From the IMG/VR virus record IMGVR_UViG_3300042328_002111, positions 1 through 23,521 of that record: a stretch of 23,521 nt of DNA, one strand, 5' to 3'. A model generated the notes under the pieces. The model was not told the DNA's origin. It worked only from the letters and a program-made list of their open reading frames with translations, and did not search any database. Positions 6,165 through 11,742 of the stretch are shown here, piece after piece (the first letter of the stretch is position 1; the number at the start of each line of letters is the position of its first letter). The position numbers and the translations under genes were made by a program. This DNA is from a virus.

Positions 6165-6520
6165 CAAGCACCCCATCTTATAATAAACCAATTTCTGTCA
6201 GCTGCATTTCGGAAAATAAATCGATCATCAGGTACTAATTTCCACCGATCACCTAGAATTTCTCCGAATACTTCTTCACACCATTTAACGCAGTCTTGAA
6301 CATGGATCTTACTACTTGGACTAACCCAATATACATAATCTTGGTAATCAGTATAATCATCGCCTTGACGCAATGGTCTTGTATCATATCGCGTTCTCAA
6401 TGAAAATATCTGACCAGCTTGGCTTGTCATTGGTTGAACCCCCACGATATTTTGTGCAATCAATTCTGGTTGTACTCTGCGTATCATTGACAAAATTGAT
6501 TGTTTTGATAACTCTTTCAT
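6164..6520 (-). CDS. W-motif protein with gp23-like capsid segment at N-terminus
   Basis: A 118-residue two-part protein. Residues 9-45 (S-M-I-R-R-V-Q-P-E-L-I-A-Q then N-I-V-G-V-Q-P-M, G-Q-I-F-S-L-R-T-R-Y) match, by memory, the segment of T4 major capsid protein gp23 that reads M-V-R-R-A-I-P-N-L-I-A, I-C-G-V-Q-P-M, G-Q-V-F-A-L-R-A-V-Y: about 20 of 37 positions identical. Residues 74-118 are the family module: V-K-W-C-E-E-V-F-G, D-R-W, F-I-F-R-N-A-A-D-R-N-W-F-I-I-R-W-G-A. No capsid protein gene lies nearby, so this is a fusion or mimic, not a truncated mcp in place. AAGGAG lies 8 bases before the ATG. It may bind capsid or scaffold, but that is inference. Confidence 0.82.
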   Translation of the reverse strand: MKELSKQSILSMIRRVQPELIAQNIVGVQPMTSQAGQIFSLRTRYDTRPLRQGDDYTDYQDYVYWVSPSSKIHVQDCVKWCEEVFGEILGDRWKLVPDDRFIFRNAADRNWFIIRWGA

Positions 6521-6544
6521 AATCCACTCCTTGGATTTTAATAA

Positions 6545-6751
6545 TTATTCTGATATCCATCTTAATGTGAACAAAGTGCAATCTATTTCTCGATATAACG
6601 TAAGAATTCCACCTTGCATATTATATTTCATTTTTCTGTCAGCAAGCCATTCTGCTACTTGATTCCATTCTAATGTACTCAAACCCTTATCACCATTATT
6701 AGTACTCAATATGAAACTATTGTGCTCAAACGGCATTTTTTTAATTCTCAT
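6545..6751 (-). CDS. Small W-motif family protein
   Basis: A 68-residue paralogue: Q-V-A-E-W-L-A-D-R near residue 31, then G-G-I-L-T-L-Y-R-E-I-D and C-T-L-F-T-L-R-W-I-S-E. The Trp of W-F is Leu here. Starts behind TGGAGT made by the last codons of the upstream gene. A 24-base gap separates it from the next gene, one of the few true gaps in this operon. Confidence 0.73.
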   Translation of the reverse strand: MRIKKMPFEHNSFILSTNNGDKGLSTLEWNQVAEWLADRKMKYNMQGGILTLYREIDCTLFTLRWISE

Positions 6752-6752
6752 G

Positions 6753-6989
6753 TTAACTCCATTTTAATAAAAACCAATTCCTATCAATCTCATTTGCGAA
6801 CCATATATATGAAAATGTATATGACCATCTCTCATTTTGGGTCTCACACCAACCATCACCACCAAATTGTTGTGATGCCCATTCAATTATTTCAGGATAT
6901 TCATCATAAAAACAATCTCCTAAATAAACTGCATATGGATGCACGTTTGCTGAAAAAAATTCAGTACTTATCTTATATTGTTTTTTCAT
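6753..6989 (-). CDS. Small W-motif family protein
   Basis: A 78-residue clear paralogue: I-I-E-W-A-S-Q-Q-F-G-G (about 34-44), N-E-R-W near 53, Y-I-W-F-A-N-E-I-D-R-N-W-F-L-L-K-W-S at the end. The ATG at 6989 makes TGATG with the upstream stop; a GTG at 6998 is less likely. Ribosome site GGTGGGG is made by the upstream R-W-G codons. Confidence 0.76.
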   Translation of the reverse strand: MKKQYKISTEFFSANVHPYAVYLGDCFYDEYPEIIEWASQQFGGDGWCETQNERWSYTFSYIWFANEIDRNWFLLKWS

Positions 6990-7300
6990 CAGCCCCACCG
7001 TAATGCAAACCAGTTCTTATCTTCTTCACTTTTTATAAGTATTCTAGCAGGAGTTCCCTCATATGGACTAGTCCAACACCATCTTTCATTGACTATTGGC
7101 TTGTTATGAATCATTAACTCCATGAATTCATTTAATGAGCAACTAGGACCAAATGTTTCCCAACACCATTGACGCATTTCACAGAATTTTGCTGTTCGAT
7201 CACCTTGTTGCCAAGAAGGTTGCCATCTGAAAACCATGCTGTATTTGAAGTATTGATGACCGGTGTATCGCTTGTCTAACTTTGATATCGCTATATTCAT
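6989..7300 (-). CDS. W-motif family protein, first gene of the early operon
   Basis: A 103-residue paralogue, richest in Trp: M-R-Q-W-C-W-E-T-F-G-P (about 43-53), N-E-R-W-C-W near 71, and I-K-S-E-E-D-K-N-W-F-A-L-R-W-G at the end. First gene after the consensus promoter at 7307-7335. The ATG is 6 bases after the -10 box, so the mRNA should begin at or very near this ATG; AAGGAG upstream lies inside the promoter and would not be in that mRNA. Translation would then be leaderless unless a later start is used. Confidence 0.75.
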   Translation of the reverse strand: MNIAISKLDKRYTGHQYFKYSMVFRWQPSWQQGDRTAKFCEMRQWCWETFGPSCSLNEFMELMIHNKPIVNERWCWTSPYEGTPARILIKSEEDKNWFALRWG

Positions 7301-7306
7301 GTATGA

Positions 7307-7335
7307 ATTATACTCCTTCTTATGGTGGATGTCAA
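7307..7335 (-). promoter_or_regulatory. Consensus sigma70 promoter of the minus-strand operon
   Basis: On the minus strand, TTGACA (7335-7330), a 17-base spacer and TATAAT (7312-7307): both hexamers and the spacing are perfect consensus. It points into the W-motif operon, so these are probably immediate-early genes read by host RNA polymerase. The -35 hexamer overlaps a plus-strand late box at 7334-7341. Confidence 0.85.
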
Positions 7336-7341
7336 TAAATA
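7334..7341 (+). promoter_or_regulatory. Late promoter box (AATAAATA)
   Basis: AATAAATA on the plus strand differs by one base from the T4 late consensus TATAAATA. It lies 17 bases before the epimerase ATG, behind which CAGAGG serves as ribosome site. It overlaps the -35 box of the early promoter facing the other way. Confidence 0.6.
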
Positions 7342-7358
7342 ATTACAGAGGCATACAA

Positions 7359-8171
7359 ATGAGAATACTAGTCACCGGTGCCAACGGATTTGTTGGACGT
7401 AATATGCTCGAATGGCTATCCCAAGAAGAATTCTGGGAAATCGAGACATGGGAATGGGATCCTAATAATTTACCTGATGTAAAAAAATATAAATGGGTCA
7501 TACATCTGGGTGCTGTTACAGATACCAGTGATGCTGACGTTGATACGATTATACATAAGAACTATGAGTTCAGTCAATGGCTTTTTACTGAATGCAATAA
7601 GAATAAAGTGCATATGCAATATGCCAGTTCCAGCGCTGTTTATGGAAATAATAAGAATTTTTCGGAATTTGCTCCTTGTCATCCAGAAACCCCATATGCG
7701 TGGTCGAAATACTTATTTGATAGATGGGTATTGCAGCAAGAGCATAACATCTATGTTCAAGGATTTCGATACTTCAACGTGTATGGAAAATATATGCATA
7801 CCAAAGGAGAACGAGCTGATATCTTATGTAAGTGGCGAGAAGAGGCCAAAAATGAAGGAAAGATCACTATTTGGGCAAATGCTGATCGCATCAAACGTGA
7901 TTGGGTTTGGGTCGGAGACGTATGCAAATTACATATTGATTTCATTAAAACTATCAATGGTTCAGGCATCTGGAATGTTGGCTCTGGACTATCACACAGT
8001 TATTTAGATTTAGCGGAAGAAATTGCAATTCAAGAAGGGGTACAAATTGAATTTGCCTCACCAAAACCAACTGAACAATATAATACAAAAGCCGACTTAA
8101 CCTTATTGAAATCAACTATCGGAAAACGTAAATGGTTATCAGTTTACGAATGGATTGATCGTGGATTGTGA
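7359..8171 (+). CDS. NAD(P)-dependent sugar nucleotide epimerase, HldD-like
   Basis: A 270-residue extended short-chain dehydrogenase. Residues 1-13 carry the Rossmann loop (V-T-G-A-N-G-F-V-G); S-S-S-A-V-Y-G around 90-96 gives the active-site serine and Y113-x-x-x-K117 the catalytic pair. F-R-Y-F-N-V-Y-G and R-D-W-V-W-V-G-D-V match the ADP-glycero-manno-heptose 6-epimerase HldD (RfaD) closely, as I remember it (F-R-Y-F-N-V-Y-G, R-D-F-V-Y-V-G-D-V). HldD is about 310 residues, so this is somewhat shorter. The product would act on nucleotide sugars for surface polysaccharide, perhaps to alter host LPS. The ATG at 7359 is used since it opens the Rossmann strand behind CAGAGG; the longer frame from 7263 crosses the divergent promoter. 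Confidence 0.85.
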   Translation: MRILVTGANGFVGRNMLEWLSQEEFWEIETWEWDPNNLPDVKKYKWVIHLGAVTDTSDADVDTIIHKNYEFSQWLFTECNKNKVHMQYASSSAVYGNNKNFSEFAPCHPETPYAWSKYLFDRWVLQQEHNIYVQGFRYFNVYGKYMHTKGERADILCKWREEAKNEGKITIWANADRIKRDWVWVGDVCKLHIDFIKTINGSGIWNVGSGLSHSYLDLAEEIAIQEGVQIEFASPKPTEQYNTKADLTLLKSTIGKRKWLSVYEWIDRGL

Positions 8172-8177
8172 TAAATA
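8170..8177 (+). promoter_or_regulatory. Late promoter box (GATAAATA)
   Basis: GATAAATACT overlaps the epimerase stop codon and stands 18 bases before the next ATG. It matches the T4 late consensus at seven of eight positions, and the same GATAAATACT recurs at 17289. Confidence 0.65.
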
Positions 8178-8195
8178 CTTGACAGAGGAAGTAAC

Positions 8196-8555
8196 ATGAG
8201 AGCAAGTGAATTTTTAAATGAAGATAATTTTGGAGTAGGAAAAAAACGCCCTGCACGACCTGGATCTCGCGAAGACCAAGTTGGTCCACGTGGTCACAAA
8301 CCAGAAACGCAATATAGTGTGGATGAAGAATTCGAAATTGATGAAGCTGGAAAGGCTCCTAAAAAGCTGTGTCTTTCTAAAAAAACTGATGGTGAATTAG
8401 GTGCAAGCCAATTATCATCATGTCAAGCACAGGGCTTACGTAAAAGAAATACAAAACGAAAATTTAGAATTGGTAAGAAAGTTCAATCAATTGATGGTAA
8501 ATATGTGCGTTCGGCTGACTACGGAGGCCCGTTGCCCAAATGGAAAGGAAATTAG
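8196..8555 (+). CDS. Small basic protein with capsid-targeting-like leader
   Basis: A 119-residue protein in two parts. It starts M-R-A-S-E-F-L-N-E-D, very like the T4 internal-protein leader M-K-T-Y-Q-E-F-I-A-E, with L-N-E fitting the prohead protease cut rule [LI]-x-E. The C-terminal part (57-119) is highly basic: K-K-L-C-L-S-K-K, L-G-A-S-Q-L-S-S-C-Q-A-Q-G-L-R-K-R, then a Lys-rich stretch, ending Y-G-G-P-L-P-K-W-K. The L-G-A-S-Q-L-S-S-C block recurs, as I recall, in other T4-like phage proteins of unknown role. A basic packaged internal protein is a reasonable inference. GAGGAAG precedes the ATG. Confidence 0.75.
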   Translation: MRASEFLNEDNFGVGKKRPARPGSREDQVGPRGHKPETQYSVDEEFEIDEAGKAPKKLCLSKKTDGELGASQLSSCQAQGLRKRNTKRKFRIGKKVQSIDGKYVRSADYGGPLPKWKGN

Positions 8556-8564
8556 GAATTATTT

Positions 8565-9329
8565 ATGGAATTTTTGAATAATAAGTATACCAAAATGTAT
8601 TTCTCGATTGTTGAAAATGCAAAATTAAGAAAATGTATAGATGGGTATTCTGAAAAACATCATATAATCCCTAAAAGTTTAGGTGGTGATAATAGTCATA
8701 CTAATATAGTAATACTTAATGCACGTGAACATTTTGTATGTCATAGATTATTGCCAAAAATGACTACCGGTAGTTTTAGATACAAAATGCTTTCTGCCAT
8801 ATTTAGGATGATGCATAGCAGTCAATCACAACGGTATATTGGTACGTCTCATACGTATAATTCTATAAAAATAGAGAAGGCGAAGTTAGCATCAACTATA
8901 TTCAGTGGTGATAATAATCCATTTTATGGAAAGACCCATTCTGAAGAAACCAGGCAACAATTAAAAATCGCGAGGGAACTTCAAGTAGCCCGTCAAGGCA
9001 CTACCATGACTGCCGAAGCTAGGCAAAAGTTAAGTGTTGCCGCAAAAGGTAGAATCTTAACTGATGAACATAAGCGAAAAATAGGAATTGCAAATTCTAA
9101 TAAACCGATGTCTGAAGAGCATAAAGCCCGACTATTACTCACTAGAAAAGGAATACCATTAACACCCGACCATAGAAAACTTCTCAGTGATGTTAAGAAA
9201 AATATACCGCAATTGGTTGTGAAATGCCCACATTGTGACAAATCTGGCGGCGTTTCTCTTATGAAAAGATGGCATTTTGATAATTGTAAATGTATTACTA
9301 ATGGAAAGGTAACTAATGCGATTTCGTGA
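8565..9329 (+). CDS. HNH homing endonuclease with NUMOD3 repeats and zinc finger
   Basis: A 254-residue free-standing homing endonuclease. The HNH core is at about 28-63: Y-S-E-K-H-H-I-I-P-K-S-L-G-G, N-I-V-I-L, and H-F-V-C-H-R-L-L. NUMOD3-type DNA-binding repeats follow: G-D-N-N-P-F-Y-G-K-T-H-S-E-E-T near 125, then H-S/T-E-E-x or T-x-E-x-[RK]-x-K repeats through residue 215. The C-terminus holds C-P-H-C with a final K-R-W-H-F-D-N-C-K, a likely zinc finger shared with the GIY-YIG enzyme at 12555. It sits between two late genes and overlaps the next start by 14 bases, as expected of a mobile intruder. TAGGAAT precedes the ATG. Confidence 0.88.
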   Translation: MEFLNNKYTKMYFSIVENAKLRKCIDGYSEKHHIIPKSLGGDNSHTNIVILNAREHFVCHRLLPKMTTGSFRYKMLSAIFRMMHSSQSQRYIGTSHTYNSIKIEKAKLASTIFSGDNNPFYGKTHSEETRQQLKIARELQVARQGTTMTAEARQKLSVAAKGRILTDEHKRKIGIANSNKPMSEEHKARLLLTRKGIPLTPDHRKLLSDVKKNIPQLVVKCPHCDKSGGVSLMKRWHFDNCKCITNGKVTNAIS

Positions 9330-9939
9330 ATTTTCAAAATTAACAGAATTTGATGCGGGTAGCGCGATATCATCTGCAGGTAATATTATTAGTATGTTAT
9401 CTAATCCACTCGGTGCATTAGATAATATTACTGGTACTACTTCTACCGATTCGGCTGGTGCTGGATCATCGACTGCTGATATAGCAACTATTCAAGACCC
9501 AGATTTTAACAGAAAATTAGAAAAGGTTGCAAATAAGTTAGGTGTTAGAGCTAATGATTTGCTTGCTATTATGAAGCAAGAATCAGGTGTTGATCCATCA
9601 AGAGTTAATTCAACATCTAACGCAACTGGCCTTATTCAATTCATGCCAGATACTGCTAGAAGACTTGGAACTACTACCGATGCATTAGCTAAAATGTCAG
9701 CTGTTGAACAACTAGATTATGTTTACTTATATTACAAAAGTGTTAAACTTAAACCTGGGTCCGATGCCGGTGATATGTATGTGGCAACATTTTATCCAGC
9801 CGCTGCAGGACAACCTGATAATTATGTAATCAGTTCACGCGGAAACAAAGTTTATAACCAAAATGCAGGATTAGATAGAAATAAAGATGGAACAATCACT
9901 GTGGGAGATGTAAAAAAATCTGTATCAAGGTTTGTATAG
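9316..9939 (+). CDS. Lytic transglycosylase (SLT domain) with calcium-loop-like C-terminus
   Basis: A 207-residue peptidoglycan-cleaving protein. Residues about 63-145 are an SLT/lysozyme-like domain: L-G-V-R-A-N-D-L-L-A-I-M-K-Q-E-S-G with the catalytic Glu at 89, then N-A-T-G-L-I-Q-F-M-P-D-T-A and L-D-Y-V-Y-L-Y-Y. It begins M-R-F-R-E-F-S-K-L-T-E-F, a variant of the leader seen in four other late proteins with L-T-E as possible protease site. Near the end D-R-N-K-D-G-T-I-T-V-G-D-V looks like an EF-hand or dockerin calcium loop. Likely a virion muralytic enzyme used in entry. The ATG lies in the end of the HNH gene, behind AAAGGT. Confidence 0.85.
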   Translation: MRFREFSKLTEFDAGSAISSAGNIISMLSNPLGALDNITGTTSTDSAGAGSSTADIATIQDPDFNRKLEKVANKLGVRANDLLAIMKQESGVDPSRVNSTSNATGLIQFMPDTARRLGTTTDALAKMSAVEQLDYVYLYYKSVKLKPGSDAGDMYVATFYPAAAGQPDNYVISSRGNKVYNQNAGLDRNKDGTITVGDVKKSVSRFV

Positions 9940-9946
9940 TTAAATA
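9939..9946 (+). promoter_or_regulatory. Late promoter box (GTTAAATA), 5 nt before ATG
   Basis: GTTAAATA followed by ACTTT and then the ATG at 9952. The box overlaps the transglycosylase stop codon. No Shine-Dalgarno sequence is visible, so a late transcript would begin at the ATG itself. Confidence 0.6.
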
Positions 9947-9951
9947 ACTTT

Positions 9952-10500
9952 ATGAATTTAATAGGTAATTTAATTATATCCCCGCCATCAGTAAAAGGCA
10001 ATTTCTGGTATAAAACAGTCGCAATGATTGTTGAACATCATAATCAAGGAAGTATTGGTATAGTTCTTAATAAACGAAGTAACTATACTATAAATGAATT
10101 AGGTGATCAACTTGATTTAGATTTTGATATACCAGGATATGTCTATATAGGTGGTCCAGTCAATCCGAATAGTATTAGTTTAATTCATTCTAATGAATGG
10201 AGTTGCGATAATACACTTCGGCTTAATGAAAACTTCTCATTAAGCTCATCAAAAGAAATCATGCGACGATTTTCTAATAATGACTTACCAAAAAAGTGGA
10301 GGTTATTTTTTGGAATTTGTGGATGGCCACCTGGTAAACTACATAAAGAAATTAATGGCATTGAACCAGAAGATAAGAACACTAGTTGGTGTTTTACCAA
10401 TAGCGACACAGATTTAGTGTTTAATCATGACACCAAAGTACAATGGAATAAAGCATTAGAAAAAGCTGCAGAAGAATTTTCACAAAGCATATTATCATAA
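9952..10500 (+). CDS. YqgE/AlgH family protein (DUF179)
   Basis: A 182-residue protein of the YqgE/AlgH family, the usual length of the bacterial form (about 185). Seen in order: G-N-L-I-I-S-P-P (5-12), M-I-V-E-H-H-N-Q-G-S-I-G-I-V-L-N-K (about 26-42), Y-I-G-G-P-V-N-P near 64-71, F-F-G-I-C-G-W-P-P-G-K-L-H-K-E-I near 120-135 and a final W-C-F-T-N...V-F region. The bacterial role is poorly defined (AlgH has been linked to transcription control in Pseudomonas). Phage copies are uncommon. It sits with the YbaN homologue, another small host-type protein of unclear role. Confidence 0.85.
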   Translation: MNLIGNLIISPPSVKGNFWYKTVAMIVEHHNQGSIGIVLNKRSNYTINELGDQLDLDFDIPGYVYIGGPVNPNSISLIHSNEWSCDNTLRLNENFSLSSSKEIMRRFSNNDLPKKWRLFFGICGWPPGKLHKEINGIEPEDKNTSWCFTNSDTDLVFNHDTKVQWNKALEKAAEEFSQSILS

Positions 10501-10509
10501 GGATATATA

Positions 10510-10920
10510 ATGAAAAATTGGTTATGGAAAATATCTGGATTCATATTACTAGGTATTGGGTATCTCGGTATTATAACCCCAGGATTGCCATTCAGTCCAT
10601 TTATTGTCGGTTCTGCTATATGTTTTAGCAAAAGTAGTCCAGCTATGCATAAATGGTTATATAATCACAAATTTTTTGGTCCGTTTTTAAGTAATTGGGT
10701 CAATAATAAAGTGTTTCCAACAAAAATGAAATACATGATGTTAGCTGTCATGTCTAGTTCATTAGTTATTTTATGGTTTACTACACACAATTCTACCACA
10801 ATCGCATATTCTGGTGGTTTTATGATATTAGTCTCAATATGGGCTTGGAGATTTCCTGGAAGTCTTAATGAATATTATGAAAGAGAATCATCTGGTAAGA
10901 AAATAGGCTGGTTCAAATAA
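10510..10920 (+). CDS. YbaN/DUF454 family inner-membrane protein
   Basis: A 136-residue membrane protein. The start W-K-I-S-G-F-I-L-L-G-I-G-Y-L-G-I-I-T-P-G-L-P-F-S-P-F matches the DUF454 pattern G-x-x-x-L-G-x-[IV]-G-x-x-[LT]-P-x-L-P-[TF]-[TS]-P-F, then C-F-S-K-S-S-P-A-M-H-K-W-L and H-K-F-F-G-P. Hydrophobic helices lie at about 8-24, 28-38, 76-92 and 97-112, with a polar C-terminus. Function is unknown in bacteria as well. AAGGA is 6 bases before the ATG; expressed with YqgE by position. Confidence 0.85.
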   Translation: MKNWLWKISGFILLGIGYLGIITPGLPFSPFIVGSAICFSKSSPAMHKWLYNHKFFGPFLSNWVNNKVFPTKMKYMMLAVMSSSLVILWFTTHNSTTIAYSGGFMILVSIWAWRFPGSLNEYYERESSGKKIGWFK

Positions 10921-10928
10921 TGTAAAAA

Positions 10929-10936
10929 GATAAATA
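10929..10936 (+). promoter_or_regulatory. Late promoter box (GATAAATA)
   Basis: GATAAATA 28 bases before the ATG at 10965, with AAGGTAG between as ribosome site. Same form as the boxes at 8170 and 17289. Confidence 0.6.
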
Positions 10937-10964
10937 TTAGAATTACAAAAATAAGGTAGTCCTA

Positions 10965-11151
10965 ATGAGAAATAATATTTTACCACCCGTAAAACGAGGC
11001 GATACTTGGACATTTACGTTCTCGTGGAAAAATCAAAAACACACCAATTGACTTGACTGATTGCACTGTATTAATAGAAGCAATTAAAGAACAACAACTG
11101 CATATCGATAAATTAGATAAAGATATTGAACAATTGAAATTAAAAGGATAA
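10965..11151 (+). pseudogene. Small phage protein gene with a frameshift
   Basis: The ATG at 10965 (behind AAGGTAG) opens M-R-N-N-I-L-P-P-V-K-R-G-D-T-W-T-F-T-F-S-W-K-N and runs into TGA at 11049-11051 after 28 residues. The +1 frame continues the same protein: K-N-T-P-I-D-L-T-D-C-T-V-L-I-E and a charged helix to TAA at 11149-11151. The pattern R-G-D-T-x-x-F-T-F-x-W followed by T-P-I-D-L-T-x-C is that of a known type of small phage virion-region protein, so the two halves belong together. One A too many in a poly-A run (11028-11032 or 11034-11038) explains it. It could be a real mutation, an assembly error or a programmed shift. The downstream half is also shorter than expected. Confidence 0.6.
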
Positions 11152-11154
11152 ATT

Positions 11155-11514
11155 ATGACAATTACATATACATGGGAAGTAACCAGTTTAAAAACTACTA
11201 CAATTGGATCTACTGCAAATGTAGTAGTACAAGCCTATTGGAAAAAAATTGGCACTGATGAAAATGGTAATGAAGGCATCTTTAATGGTGCTACTCCATT
11301 TACCGCAGATTCTACTGATAACTCAGGTCCTTTTATTCCATTTTCAGGATTAACTGAAGAAAATGTACTAGATTGGATTAAATCCACCGTCGTTGGACAT
11401 TACGAAGAACATGTTAATGAACAAATTTTAAAGCAAATTATCGATAAGATTAATCCAGTTATAGATACAGCTATGCCATGGGTAACTCCAGAAATTTCTG
11501 ATCATTTTGTGTAA
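11155..11514 (+). CDS. Conserved small phage protein, virion region
   Basis: A 119-residue protein beginning M-T-I-T-Y-T-W-E-V-T-S-L-K-T, with Y-W-K-K-I-G-T-D-E-N-G-N-E-G near 28-41 and P-F-I-P-F-S-G-L-T-E-E-N-V-L-D-W-I-K near 59-76, then a helix. This is a pattern I recall from small proteins near tail genes in many tailed phages, with no known activity; the mix of an N-terminal beta part and a C-terminal helix suggests a structural accessory. AAAGGATAAATT precedes the ATG, three bases after the frameshifted gene. Confidence 0.72.
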   Translation: MTITYTWEVTSLKTTTIGSTANVVVQAYWKKIGTDENGNEGIFNGATPFTADSTDNSGPFIPFSGLTEENVLDWIKSTVVGHYEEHVNEQILKQIIDKINPVIDTAMPWVTPEISDHFV

Positions 11515-11517
11515 CTC

Positions 11518-11525
11518 CATAAATA
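11518..11525 (+). promoter_or_regulatory. Late promoter box (CATAAATA)
   Basis: CATAAATA just after the stop of the previous gene and 24 bases before the ATG at 11550; AAAGGA lies between. Seven of eight positions match TATAAATA. Confidence 0.6.
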
Positions 11526-11549
11526 AAAATTTAAAACAAAGGATTAAAA

Positions 11550-11726
11550 ATGGATAAAACACTAGTAACAGTAACCCTTGATGTAAACCAAGTAAATTTA
11601 ATATTTGCAGCATTAACCGATCAGCCATATAAAAATGTTGCAAAATTAATTGCTGAATTGGATGAACAACTAAAAACACAGTTGCAACAACACCCATCTG
11701 GGCCATTAACCGATAAATTAGTATAA
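11550..11726 (+). CDS. 58-residue small phage protein
   Basis: A short ORF behind AAAGGATTAAAA. It begins M-D-K-T-L-V-T-V-T-L-D-V-N-Q-V-N-L-I-F-A-A-L, then Q-P-Y-K-N-V-A-K-L-I-A-E-L-D-E-Q and a polar tail. The layout (short strand, helix with L-x-x-L-x-x-Q-P-[FY], second helix) is one I recognise from tiny proteins found beside structural genes of T4-like phages; no function is known. It fills the gap before the secreted nuclease with no overlap. Confidence 0.75.
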   Translation: MDKTLVTVTLDVNQVNLIFAALTDQPYKNVAKLIAELDEQLKTQLQQHPSGPLTDKLV

Positions 11727-11742
11727 AAACGGAGTATTATAA

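Noticed and set aside
7510-8007. 165-codon plus-strand frame inside the epimerase gene
   Set aside because: The epimerase frame has clear family motifs along its full length; this is an out-of-frame shadow.
8993-9373. Antisense ORF across the HNH gene and the transglycosylase start
   Set aside because: Both plus-strand genes are well supported by motifs; the antisense translation shows nothing.
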